Of a stretch of 64,000 nucleotides of DNA, positions 1-7,334 are shown one piece after another. This DNA is from Hymenobacter puniceus. GTDB taxonomy: Bacteria; Bacteroidota; Bacteroidia; Cytophagales; Hymenobacteraceae. How positions within the stretch are numbered: the stretch's first letter is position 1; every line of letters begins with the position of its first letter. The stretch spans positions 434,001-498,000 of the forward strand of contig NZ_JACSCX010000001.1 of NCBI RefSeq assembly GCF_014333525.1, in the 5' to 3' direction. The position numbers and the translations under genes are program-made. Under the pieces are notes generated by a model. The model worked only from the letters and a program-made list of their open reading frames with translations, was not told the DNA's origin and ran no database searches.

Positions 1-282
1 GTAGCCGCTGGCTACCACGTTGTACGTCGTAAGCTTCTCGGGCGCAACGCCGTATTCGCGCAGTACAGTCTGCAGGCGAGTTTGCTGCTCGCGGGCCCGG
101 TCGGCGTCGCGCACGTTGTCGTTAGTGCGGTAGGTGAGCAGCAGCTCCGCCGTTTCAGGGGCCAGCTCGCGCATGGCAGTGCCGCGCACCTGCACCATTT
201 TCGGTACCGACTGAGCAACAGCACCCACCACGGCCAGCAGAAACAGCGCCAGTAGCAGCGCCGGAGCCTTTATCTGTGTCAT
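1..282 (-). CDS. SIMPL-domain (DUF541) exported protein, N-terminal part
   Basis: An open frame runs from an ATG at 282 to the window edge, giving the first 94 codons. It starts with a signal peptide (MTQIKAPALLLALFLLAV, probable cut after VAQS). Next comes the start of a SIMPL/DUF541 domain: VQVRGTAMRELAPETAELLL, then a stretch beginning LTYRTNDNVRDADRAR and later YGVAPEKLTTYNVV. Family knowledge: these are periplasmic or outer-membrane-associated proteins of poorly defined role, often stress-related. The start lies only 6 bp after the stop of the trans-sulfuration gene on the same strand, so the two are probably cotranscribed. The C-terminal part lies outside the window. The domain call rests on pattern recognition of the N-terminal half only. 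Confidence 0.75.
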   Translation of the reverse strand, partial: MTQIKAPALLLALFLLAVVGAVAQSVPKMVQVRGTAMRELAPETAELLLTYRTNDNVRDADRAREQQTRLQTVLREYGVAPEKLTTYNVVASGY

Positions 283-288
283 CCGGGC

Positions 289-1428
289 TTAGCCAATGGC
301 TTGCTTGAGGTCGGCAATCAAATCTTCCACGTCCTCAATGCCCACGCTCAGGCGAATCAGCGAGTCGGAAAGGCCGGCCTTGCGGCGCTCCTCGGCCGGA
401 ATGCTGGCGTGCGTCATGGTGGCGGGGTGGCCCGAGAGGCTTTCCACGCCGCCCAGGCTTTCGGCCAAGGAAAACAGCTCAAACTTCTCCAGCACGGCCA
501 CGGCGTCCTCTTTCCGGTCGCCTTTGAGTACGAAGGAAATCATGCCGCCGAAGTCACGCATCTGCTTGGCCGCCACGGCGTGGTTGGGATGCTCCGCGAA
601 GCCGGGCCAGAACACTTTTTCCACTTTGGAGTGGCTCTTGAGATACTCGGCCACGGCGCGGCCGTTTTCGCAATGGCGCTGCATGCGCAGGTGCAGGGTT
701 TTGAGGCCGCGCAGCACCAGGAAGCAGTCCTGGGGGCCGGGCGTGCCGCCGCAGGCGTTCTGCAGAAACCGCAGCCGCTCGTGCAGCTCGTCGTCCTTCA
801 CAATCACGGCGCCCATCACCACGTCGGAGTGGCCGCCCATGTACTTGGTCAGCGAGTGCATCACCATGTCGGCGCCCAAATCCAGCGGCGTCTGCAGGTA
901 AGGCGTCGAGAAGGTGTTGTCCACTACCAGCAGCGCGCCGGCCTTTTTGGCCACGGCGGCCGCTGCTTCAATGTCGATGACGTTGAGCAGCGGGTTCGTC
1001 GGCGTTTCCACCCAGATCAGCTTGGTATTGGCCGTCACTTTCTCTTCCACGGCTGCCATGTCGTGCATCGGCACGAAGTGAAACTTAATGCCGTAGTTGG
1101 CGAAAACCTTGGTGAAGATGCGGTAGGAGCCGCCGTACAGGTCGTTGGTGCTGATAACCTCGTCGCCGGGCTGCAGCAGCTTGATGATGCAGTCGATGGC
1201 GGCCATACCCGAGGCGAAAGCCAGGCCGTGTTGGCCGTTTTCCAGCGCCGCCAGCGCGTCCTGGAGCTGGGTGCGGGTAGGATTGTGCGTGCGCGAGTAC
1301 TCGTAGCCTTTGTGGTCGCCGGGTGAGCTTTGCACATAGGTCGAGGTCTGGTAAATGGGCGTCATGATGGCCCCGGTGGTGGGGTCCGGGTGCACGCCGG
1401 CATGGATGGCTTTGGTTCCGAATTTCAT
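289..1428 (-). CDS. PLP-dependent trans-sulfuration enzyme (cystathionine gamma-synthase / gamma-lyase type)
   Basis: 379 residues, full length for the Cys/Met metabolism PLP family. Visible motifs: YSRTHNPTR at 44-52 (phosphate and substrate contacts from the neighbouring subunit), FASGMAA at 71-77, VVDNTF with Asp170 contacting the pyridine nitrogen, and SLTKYMGGHSD with Lys195 as the Schiff-base lysine. C-terminal SLGGVESLSGHPATMTH is also typical. The enzyme would make cystathionine from an O-acyl homoserine and cysteine, or cleave cystathionine. Sequence alone does not separate synthase from lyase, so no symbol is given. A TACCTTTG -7 box lies 41 bp upstream, and a SIMPL-domain gene follows 6 bp downstream. 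Cytoplasmic. Confidence 0.93.
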   Translation of the reverse strand: MKFGTKAIHAGVHPDPTTGAIMTPIYQTSTYVQSSPGDHKGYEYSRTHNPTRTQLQDALAALENGQHGLAFASGMAAIDCIIKLLQPGDEVISTNDLYGGSYRIFTKVFANYGIKFHFVPMHDMAAVEEKVTANTKLIWVETPTNPLLNVIDIEAAAAVAKKAGALLVVDNTFSTPYLQTPLDLGADMVMHSLTKYMGGHSDVVMGAVIVKDDELHERLRFLQNACGGTPGPQDCFLVLRGLKTLHLRMQRHCENGRAVAEYLKSHSKVEKVFWPGFAEHPNHAVAAKQMRDFGGMISFVLKGDRKEDAVAVLEKFELFSLAESLGGVESLSGHPATMTHASIPAEERRKAGLSDSLIRLSVGIEDVEDLIADLKQAIG

Positions 1429-1468
1429 CTGGTAAGACTAAGGTTCTGGGGAACTGGGGTTGGGACGG

Positions 1469-1476
1469 CAAAGGTA
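1469..1476 (-). promoter_or_regulatory. -7 box TACCTTTG for the trans-sulfuration gene
   Basis: The reverse complement reads TACCTTTG, a perfect match to the Bacteroidota TAnnTTTG -7 element. It lies 41 bp before the ATG at 1428. No clear -33 TTTG is visible at the usual spacing. Confidence 0.55.
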
Positions 1477-1628
1477 ACTATGCGCCGCTAGCATTGCCTT
1501 GCTCTACGCCGACGGCAGCAAAGCCAGTCGGTTTATAACCAGCAGAATTTCACCTGGCTCTACCCGAATCTTCCGGGCAGCCACCTATCTTGTCTGCAAA
1601 ATCTTATTCACACTTCTTCTTTATCTGC

Positions 1629-2513
1629 TTGAAAACACTCCTACTCCTATGGGCATTGCTGTGCCTGCCAATGGCCGTTTCTGCTGCCCCTACCCCACCA
1701 ATCGATTTGCTGGATAGTGAGCGGCACTATATCGACTCGGTGCAGGCCAAGTTGCACTATCAGACCGGCCGCATCACGCTTCCCGACGACCTGGGCGCCA
1801 TTACCGTGCCCGCCGGCTTCCGCTACCTCGATGCCAAGCAAAGCGAATATGTGCTGACCAAGCTCTGGGGCAACCCCAACGGCGAGTCGTTGGGCATGCT
1901 GTTTCCGGCTGACCGCGGCCCGCTCGACCCCAACAATTGGGCCTTCGCCGTGGAGTACGACCCCTCAGGCTACGTGGAAGACAGCGACGCTGCCGAAATC
2001 GACTACGACGACCTACTCGAGGACATGAAGTCCGACACCGAGGAAAGCAACGCCGAGCGTGAGGAGGCCGGCTTTGGCCGCATTATGCTCATTGGCTGGG
2101 CTGCCAAGCCCTTTTATGACGCCAAGCTCAACGTGCTGCACTGGGCCAAGGAGCTGCGCTTTGCCGGCACTGACTACAACACGCTCAACTACAACGTACG
2201 CGTGCTTGGCCGCAAAGGCGTGCTCAACCTCAACGCCATCGGCGACATGGGCCAGCTGCCGGAAATCCGGCGCAGCATCCCGCAGGTAATCAAGAGCGTG
2301 GAGTTTGCCAAAGGCCAGCAGTATGCCGACTTCGACCCCAAAATCGATGAGGTGGCAGCCTACGGCATCGGCGGCCTGGTGGCAGGCAAGGTGCTGGCCA
2401 AAGTGGGCGCCTTCGCCTTGGTGGCCAAGTTCTGGAAAGTAATTATTGCGGTGGTGGCCGGCGGCTGGGCCACTATCCGCCGGTTCTTCGGCGGTGGTAG
2501 CTCCGACGAGTAA
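1629..2513 (+). CDS. DUF2167 membrane protein
   Basis: 294 residues from a TTG at 1629. That start gives a textbook signal peptide (MKTLLLLWALLCLPMAVSAA). The longer frame beginning at the TTG at 1590 overlaps a -7-like TATCTTG and is unlikely to be translated from there. The mature protein has the DUF2167 pattern: a beta-rich region with GRITLPDDLGAITVPAGFRY, then GESLGMLFPADRGP and WAFAVEYDPSGYVEDSDA, an acidic stretch, and GWAAKPFYDAKLNVLHWAKE. Two hydrophobic segments near residues 240-285 end in a short charged tail. Family knowledge: DUF2167 proteins are exported membrane-anchored proteins of unknown function, common in Gram-negative bacteria. No operon partner is evident. Confidence 0.85.
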   Translation: MKTLLLLWALLCLPMAVSAAPTPPIDLLDSERHYIDSVQAKLHYQTGRITLPDDLGAITVPAGFRYLDAKQSEYVLTKLWGNPNGESLGMLFPADRGPLDPNNWAFAVEYDPSGYVEDSDAAEIDYDDLLEDMKSDTEESNAEREEAGFGRIMLIGWAAKPFYDAKLNVLHWAKELRFAGTDYNTLNYNVRVLGRKGVLNLNAIGDMGQLPEIRRSIPQVIKSVEFAKGQQYADFDPKIDEVAAYGIGGLVAGKVLAKVGAFALVAKFWKVIIAVVAGGWATIRRFFGGGSSDE

Positions 2514-2609
2514 GTAGGGCTTCCTCGCAATGCAGCCTTCTGCTGCTTTCTTACGTTCTACCTTCGGGCCGGCGCCTTCACGCCGGCCCGTTTGTTTTCC
2601 TTGCAGCCT

Positions 2610-3320
2610 ATGGCTTTTCTCCGGGAGCTTTTCCAAAAAAACGCCTCTACTTTCCTTTCCATGGTGCTACTGGCCGGCTTGCCTTTTGTAGGCAGCTCGT
2701 CACTGGGCTTCATCCTCTACCAGAACCAGGACTTGCTGCAGAACCCCACGCTGCTGCAGGCGCTGCTGTACTTTGCCATCATTGGGGTAGCCATGGCCTT
2801 TTCGCTGATGCACACCACGCTGGCCGTCCTTATCACCGGGTTCTACTTCGGGTGGGCAGGCTTTCCGGGCATGATCATCGCCTACACGCTGGCGGCGCTC
2901 ACCGGCTATCAAATAGCCTCCAGCCTCGACCACGGCAAGATGCTCGCGTTTCTGCAGCGCTTCCCCAAAGCCGCCGCCGTCATGCGCGAAATGAAAACCG
3001 ACAGTTGGAAACTGGTTTTTCTGCTGCGCATTTCTCCTGTCACGCCGTTTGCGCTGATGACATTCATTCTGGCCGTCATGGGTGTAGACCGGCACCGGTT
3101 TCTGCTGGCGTCGGTAGTAGGGATGCTGCCGCGTAGCCTGTTTTTCTACTGGCTCGGCACCAAGGCACAAGACATCATGCTGCTACTCCGCGACCCAGGA
3201 ACCGGCAATATGGGCAAAGTACTGGTCGTGGTGCTGGTGGGCGTGTCGTTGTTTGGTCTGTATTACCTGTTCAACCGCGCTATGCAGCGCGCATTACAGC
3301 AAGGCACAAAAAGCCAATAA
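2610..3320 (+). CDS. TVP38/TMEM64 (VTT domain) family membrane protein
   Basis: 236 residues from the ATG at 2610 (MAFLRELFQKNASTF); an in-frame TTG at 2592 is less likely. About six hydrophobic segments are visible. The central block has the VTT/DedA signature: an amphipathic re-entrant stretch with ITGFYFGWAGFPG, and later LRISPVTPFALMTF followed by GVDRHRFLLASVVGMLPRS, where the conserved Arg and Pro residues lie. Family knowledge: DedA/TVP38 proteins are inner-membrane transporters or flippases linked to undecaprenyl-phosphate or lipid recycling. The substrate here is not inferable. It follows the DUF2167 gene by about 96 bp and has a weak TACCTTCG element at 2559-2566. tRNA-Arg lies downstream. 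Confidence 0.85.
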   Translation: MAFLRELFQKNASTFLSMVLLAGLPFVGSSSLGFILYQNQDLLQNPTLLQALLYFAIIGVAMAFSLMHTTLAVLITGFYFGWAGFPGMIIAYTLAALTGYQIASSLDHGKMLAFLQRFPKAAAVMREMKTDSWKLVFLLRISPVTPFALMTFILAVMGVDRHRFLLASVVGMLPRSLFFYWLGTKAQDIMLLLRDPGTGNMGKVLVVVLVGVSLFGLYYLFNRAMQRALQQGTKSQ

Positions 3321-3389
3321 AAAACTCCACTGAAATTCAGCATCTTGCAGTCTTTCGCGAAAAAAACCAGGTGAAATGCGGAAGCTTCC

Positions 3390-3421
3390 TTGCACCGCCG
3401 GAATTTTCCCTGCTATCTTTG
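3390..3421 (+). promoter_or_regulatory. Promoter of tRNA-Arg (TTG ... TATCTTTG)
   Basis: A TTG at 3390-3392, a 21-bp spacer and a perfect -7 element TATCTTTG at 3414-3421 match the Bacteroidota -33/-7 promoter. The tRNA starts 45 bp downstream, leaving a 5' leader for processing. Confidence 0.6.
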
Positions 3422-3465
3422 CACAACCAAAACGGAGAAACGCTCCGCGAAATGGTAACAAAAAC

Positions 3466-3539
3466 GGTTGTGTAGCTCAATTGGATAGAGCATCTGACTA
3501 CGAATCAGAAGGTTTAAGGTTCGACTCCTTACACGACCA
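3466..3539 (+). tRNA. tRNA-Arg (anticodon ACG)
   Basis: The cloverleaf folds by eye. The 7-bp acceptor stem is GGTTGTG with CACGACC (one T-G wobble), and the D stem is GCTC/GAGC. The anticodon stem TCTGA/TCAGA encloses the loop CTACGAA, giving anticodon ACG. The T-arm is TAAGG-TTCGACT-CCTTA, and the discriminator base is A. The 3' CCA is not encoded. A34 would be deaminated to inosine to read CGU, CGC and CGA. A terminator follows at once. Confidence 0.97.
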
Positions 3540-3541
3540 CT

Positions 3542-3580
3542 AAAAGGGGCCCAGCTACTCGCTGAGGCCCCTTTTTCTTT
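3542..3580 (+). terminator. Rho-independent terminator of tRNA-Arg
   Basis: GGGGCC (3546-3551) pairs with GGCCCC (3566-3571), preceded by an A-run and followed by TTTTTCTTTTTT. Confidence 0.85.
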
Positions 3581-3584
3581 TTTC

Positions 3585-3756
3585 AGTATTATTCTCAGTG
3601 GAAGATTAGCTGAAAATTATACCCGGCCTGACAAACTACCGCTTCATTACTATTCACCCTGCTCGGCACCAAATAAACTACCCCAGTTGCGTCAGCAGCC
3701 AGGGCAAGTTACAGGATGAATGAACGGGGCAAACAGTTCATCTAGCGATTCACGGC
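3585..3756. other. Intergenic stretch, nothing recognised
   Basis: No credible coding sequence, promoter box or repeat seen between the tRNA terminator and the small exported frame that ends at 3757. Confidence 0.4.
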
Positions 3757-3873
3757 TTATTGACGAGCCGTCAGCGAATCGGCTGCAGGCGGGGTGGCTT
3801 TGGCGTGCAGGAGTAGCCCGAACAGCAGGAGCAGAAACGTAAGCGCGGGCATCCGAAAGGCACATTGCGGCAT
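3757..3873 (-). CDS. Possible 38-residue exported peptide
   Basis: A short frame begins 4 bp after the stop of the dehydrogenase remnant on the same strand. It encodes MPQCAFRMPALTFLLLLFGL followed by LLHAKATPPAADSLTARQ and a TAA stop. An internal ATG at 3852 gives a 31-residue version. The sequence looks like a signal peptide plus a very short mature tail. Tight spacing suggests it once was, or still is, translationally coupled to the dehydrogenase. It may be a real small secreted peptide or the truncated start of a larger exported protein. I recognise no family. Low confidence that it is functional. Confidence 0.3.
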   Translation of the reverse strand: MPQCAFRMPALTFLLLLFGLLLHAKATPPAADSLTARQ

Positions 3874-3877
3874 CGTA

Positions 3878-5060
3878 TCAGGCAGGTTGGCGCAGGGATT
3901 CCAGCACCTTGTCCGGCGCCATCGGCAAGGAGCGCAGCCGCCGGCCGGTAGCGTGGAACACGGTGTTGGCTACCGCCGCCGTTACGCCCACGATGGAAAT
4001 TTCCCCAATACCTTTTACCCCCATAGCGTTGACGTAGGGGTCGTGCTCGTCGATGAACTCCACGCGCATATCGGGGATATCCCCGTTGACCGGGATGTGG
4101 TAGTCAGCCAGGCTGGCGTTGGTATAGCGGGCCAGGTGTGGGTCGCGTACGGTTTGCTCCATCAGGGCCGCGCCGATGCCGAAGATGCTGCCCCCGATAA
4201 CTTGGGAGCTGGCTGTCTTGGGGTTCAGGATGCGGCCCGCAGCCATGACGCTTACCCACCGGGTAATGCGCACAATAATTAGTCCGGGGTCTACCTGCAC
4301 CTCACAGAAGTGCGTGCCGAAGGCGTGCATGGAATGCGGGGCAGCTTCCTCCCTTTTGTTCATGTTGGCGTTGGCCGTCGCTTGTGGGGCTTCGTAGCCC
4401 GCGCCGTAGCAGCCCAGGGCACTGCCTTCCACATCGCTCATGCTGGCGCGCTTCATCACCTCCCCAAAAGCCTCGCCCTTGCTCGGGTCGGCCTTCAGCT
4501 GCAGGCGGCCCTGCTTTATTACTACATCGGTGGATTTGGCTCCGTACAGCGGGGAGCGTTTGTCCATAACCGCCACCTTGATGAGCTTCTGCCACACTTC
4601 CTGCGCGGCCAGATACACCGACGAGGACACCCGCCCAGCGGCCGTAGAGCCCCTCGACCATTGCGTGGTGGGTAAAATAGTGTCGCCCAATTCAAAGCGC
4701 ACACGCTCGGCCGGTAAACCCAGCGCATCGGCCGCTATCTGTGTGATGATGGTGTAGGTACCCGTGCCCAGGTCGGTGGCCCCGGCCTGCACCACGGCGC
4801 GGCCGTCGGCGTAGAGGCGCACGCGGGCGTTGCCTTGCGAGCTGTGCACGGGGTAGCTGGCCGTAGCCATGCCGTAGCCCACCAGATACTTACCGTAGCG
4901 GGTCTGGCCGTTTTTGGGGTTGCGCTTGCTCCAGCCGAACAGTTCGGCCCCGCGCTGGTAACACTCTTTCAGGCTCTTGCTCGACCACGGATGGCCGTTG
5001 GTGGGGTTCTTTTCGGCATAATTCAGCAACCGCACCTGAATCGGGTCTAGGCCAAGCTGA
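3878..5060 (-). pseudogene. Xanthine dehydrogenase family molybdopterin-binding subunit, C-terminal remnant
   Basis: About 390 residues matching the C-terminal half of the large molybdopterin-binding subunit of xanthine dehydrogenase/aldehyde oxidase enzymes, which normally has over 700 residues. Homology starts near GLDPIQVRLLNYAEKNP. The frame runs through GQAGATDLGTGTY-like cofactor-binding sequence (read as VVQAGATDLGTGTYTI), SSVYLAAQEVWQ, GRILNPKTASSQVIGG and AMGVKGIGEISIVG, where the Glu of GIGE is the usual active-site base. The N-terminal domain and the small FeS and FAD subunits are missing. Immediately upstream, out of frame and separated by an in-frame stop, is the front half of an AraC regulator, so a deletion ends near 5050-5060. 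It has no start codon in proper context and is almost certainly non-functional. Confidence 0.85.
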
Positions 5061-5460
5061 TACCTACCTTAAACAGCGGGGACTGCTGCAGACCTTCTGA
5101 CCGGTCGTTCTCCTTCATGAACGCCTCCGTGAACAAGCAGGAGCAGCCCATCAGGCGCGGATCATGCAGCTCGATGGAGTAAGGAATATGCGGGTTGGCA
5201 AACATAAGGATAGGGGTACTAATCTCAATGCTGCGGTCCGCGTAATGCACGGTGCAGGGGCTGGTTACCAGGGCTACCTTGTAGAAGTCCCGGCGGCGGT
5301 ACGCATGACTCGGGCCGGCGGTCGTGTCAACCTGATAGGCCTTGAACCCTTTGAGTTTGAGTTCTTGCGGGTTTAGGTCTTCGTGGCTGCTGATGAGTTG
5401 CGTGGTGGGGGCTGCTCCGGTATTCGTAGCGTGTAGTCGGTATGTAGTCGGTAAAGGCAT
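5047..5460 (-). pseudogene. AraC-family regulator, N-terminal remnant lacking the HTH
   Basis: Starts at an ATG at 5460 (an in-frame GTG lies at 5466) and reads 137 residues. It resembles the cupin-like sensor half of Bacteroidota AraC regulators: HEDLNPQELKLKGFKAYQVD, RRDFYKVALVTSPCTVHYAD, ILMFANPHIPYSIELHD, GCSCLFTEAFMKENDRSEGL, QQSPLFKVG. The frame then runs into unrelated residues (ISLA) and a stop, just where the family would continue to the second half and the two helix-turn-helix motifs. The DNA-binding domain is absent. The break coincides with the start of dehydrogenase homology on the same strand. The natural reading is one deletion that removed the regulator's 3' half and the dehydrogenase's 5' half, plus anything between. 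Confidence 0.8.
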
Positions 5461-6017
5461 TTGCACGCGGAGGCTGCGTAAGGGAAGGTACTCCTTTTTA
5501 GCAGAGCTAATTTCTTCTAGTTTAATCCTCTCTTCTTGGTAGACAGCATGTCTGCGCTTAAGAAGGCAGTTGGCCAGTAACCAGCCTTACGTTTTGCTGC
5601 TGTTTGGGGGTTGGCTTAACTATATGCAGTAGCTGACCATAACCCCGATCTTGTCCTGCAGATGGACATCAAGACCAAAATCTGCGACAGCGCAAGTGTC
5701 GGCACCCGTAAGCGTATATCATTGTCCGCTATTTCTAACGCCACCTCATCAAGCGCCCGTTCAACTAACTCAAGAGTTTGCTATGCTAATGAAGCGCTTC
5801 TGCAAGCTCGCCGACCATTTCTGGCATTGATTCACCTCGCCATAACTATGGTTTAGTGACAACTCTCTTAGCACTTCCTAGGCTATTTCTGCCCTACGGC
5901 TTCTATCAAAATCCAAAACCATTATGCTTATTATAGGAATTTTAAAATATTTATTTATAATAATTTAATATTTTTATCTATATTCATATTACTTAACACT
6001 TTACTAATACTTCAGCC
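5461..6017. other. Gene-free stretch with a strongly AT-rich end
   Basis: No convincing coding sequence. A 64-codon frame at 5662-5856 has no family features. The last ~90 bp (about 5925-6010) is almost entirely A and T, in sharp contrast to the GC-rich surroundings, and leads into the lipoprotein gene at 6018. No perfect TAnnTTTG box is visible. Confidence 0.5.
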
Positions 6018-6485
6018 ATGAAAAACATCAGGAAAGCACCTTTGCTGCTGGTTGCAGCACTGTTTTTCTTCACTAGCTGCGATATGGAACAGGAATATCT
6101 TCCAGCTCCTCAGGCTGTTGGAATTGCTAATGCAGCGTCTGCACCTGTGCCTTGCGCATCAGAAGGGTACGAAGTAGATGCCAATGGAGTGGGCGCCTAC
6201 CAGCTTCCGAACCCGAGATATGTCTATATGACCAACGTGCTGACTGGCCTCAGTTACAATCTGCACATGACCCAAACGAAGTACATAATTACTCCGAATG
6301 GGAAAGAACTTTCCGTTTGGCAGGGCACAGACACTCTAACGCCACCATCCAGCAAGATTACCTTTACTTCTACCGCGTGGTCAGAGTGTAACAAGGGCTA
6401 CGCAAGTAAAGCTGTCCGGTATACAGATGGCAAGGTGACGTCGTCTCTCACATCGGACCCGAACGTTTTGCCATTTGAGAACTAG
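6018..6485 (+). CDS. Small putative lipoprotein, paralogue of the 6888-7334 gene
   Basis: 155 residues. The N-terminus MKNIRKAPLLLVAALFFFTS followed by Cys21 is a lipoprotein signal (lipobox FTSC). I do not recognise a named family. The central part, LHMTQTKYIITPNGKELSVW then QGTDTLTPPSSKITFTST, lines up with the convergent gene at 6888-7334, which has LQMQQTKFVVTPSGNAMSVW then TGTVAAASRPAKRTVFNST. Both then carry TxW-E, and both end in a short polar tail after a predicted beta region. The two genes are therefore members of one family, one lipid-anchored and one freely exported. Four Cys besides the lipobox are possible disulfide candidates. The upstream region is extremely AT-rich. Confidence 0.75.
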   Translation: MKNIRKAPLLLVAALFFFTSCDMEQEYLPAPQAVGIANAASAPVPCASEGYEVDANGVGAYQLPNPRYVYMTNVLTGLSYNLHMTQTKYIITPNGKELSVWQGTDTLTPPSSKITFTSTAWSECNKGYASKAVRYTDGKVTSSLTSDPNVLPFEN

Positions 6486-6671
6486 GCCGGGTACCTTACC
6501 CCGGGCACTGTGCTTTGCTCGCAGGTACAAAAAGAGGGTTCATAGTATTTTCCACAAGTACGCCTTAAACACATAATATTCAGGTTGTTTTTCGTTTTCT
6601 TGAAGGGCAAGCCACTTGCATATAGTGTTCCAGGGAGCAGTACAGTAGGTAGCCTAGCATAGCTGGTCATC

Positions 6672-6745
6672 CTCGCAAAGAGCATGCATGCTACGGATGC
6701 TCAGGTAGCTACCAGAGCATCCGTAGCGTGCATGCTCTTTGCGAG
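6672..6745. repeat. 74-bp near-perfect palindrome
   Basis: The left arm, 6672-6702, starts CTCGCAAAGAGCATGC. The right arm, 6715-6745, is its reverse complement with one mismatch in 31 bp. The 12-bp centre itself contains the palindrome GGTAGCTACC. No T-run follows either side. It lies between two convergent paralogous genes, with a separate terminator at 6833-6874. Confidence 0.9.
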
Positions 6746-6832
6746 CAGTGAAAGCAGTACTGACACGTGAGAGAACAGGTGCTAACGTCAGATAAGCTGG
6801 GAGGCCGTGCCTGGAAGCGGCCAAAAAGGAAA

Positions 6833-6874
6833 CAAAAAGGCCCCCAATCCAACTGTGGATTAGGGGCCTTTTTG
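6833..6874 (-). terminator. Terminator of the 6888-7334 gene
   Basis: The stem CAAAAAGGCCCC / GGGGCCTTTTTG continues through AATCCA/TGGATT with one mismatched pair, and A/T tracts lie on both sides. It can act in both directions but sits 14 bp after the stop of the minus-strand gene. Confidence 0.8.
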
Positions 6875-6887
6875 TGTGAAAAGCAAC

Positions 6888-7334
6888 TTATTTGCCTTTA
6901 CCCTTACCGTTTGCTTTACCGTTTGCCTTATCGGTCAACGTTAGCTTGACAGCGCCCGAAGGATCAGTTACAGCCTCCGTATCATACGTCCGGGTTACTC
7001 CATCATTCAAGGTTTCCGTCCAAGTGGAATTGAATACCGTGCGCTTAGCCGGGCGAGAGGCGGCAGCCACCGTACCCGTCCATACGGACATGGCATTACC
7101 GGAGGGCGTAACGACAAATTTAGTTTGTTGCATTTGCAGGCAATCAGCCCCTAAAGCGGAAATGCCCAATAGAGAGTTTGTGATACAATCTGGCTGGCTG
7201 GTCTTCTGCACGTAAGCACCTTTGCCTTGCTGTACAGCGCCGCCAATTCGGTTTTGGGCAAAACCAGTGGAGCTAAGTGCCATCAGGCTGGCGAAAGCAA
7301 CAGCCGAAGAGAGCAGACGAAATGAGTTTTTCAT
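6888..7334 (-). CDS. Small exported protein, paralogue of the 6018-6485 lipoprotein
   Basis: 148 residues with a classical signal peptide (MKNSFRLLSSAVAFASLMAL, cut near STGFAQ). The mature part contains PDCITNSLLG and GADCLQMQQTKF, then VVTPSGNAMSVWTGTV and FNSTWTETLNDGVTRTYDTE. It ends in a low-complexity basic tail, KANGKANGKGKGK. The TK-F/Y-x-x-TP-x-G...SVW-x-GT core is shared with the lipoprotein gene facing it. Function is unknown. The Lys/Gly-rich tail could bind polyanions or the cell surface, but this is speculation. A strong hairpin terminator lies directly downstream. I see no matching promoter box. Confidence 0.75.
   Translation of the reverse strand: MKNSFRLLSSAVAFASLMALSSTGFAQNRIGGAVQQGKGAYVQKTSQPDCITNSLLGISALGADCLQMQQTKFVVTPSGNAMSVWTGTVAAASRPAKRTVFNSTWTETLNDGVTRTYDTEAVTDPSGAVKLTLTDKANGKANGKGKGK

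Noticed and set aside
301..1326. Long open frame antisense to the trans-sulfuration gene
   Set aside because: Its product is His/Gly/Val-rich with no domain, and it is fully explained as the mirror of codon bias in the real minus-strand gene.
3878..5035. Dehydrogenase frame as a complete short enzyme
   Set aside because: It begins in the middle of the molybdopterin-binding subunit without a natural start, with half the usual length and no partner subunits.
6672..6745. Palindrome as part of a CRISPR array or riboswitch
   Set aside because: Single copy, no spacers, and not in a leader of a downstream gene.
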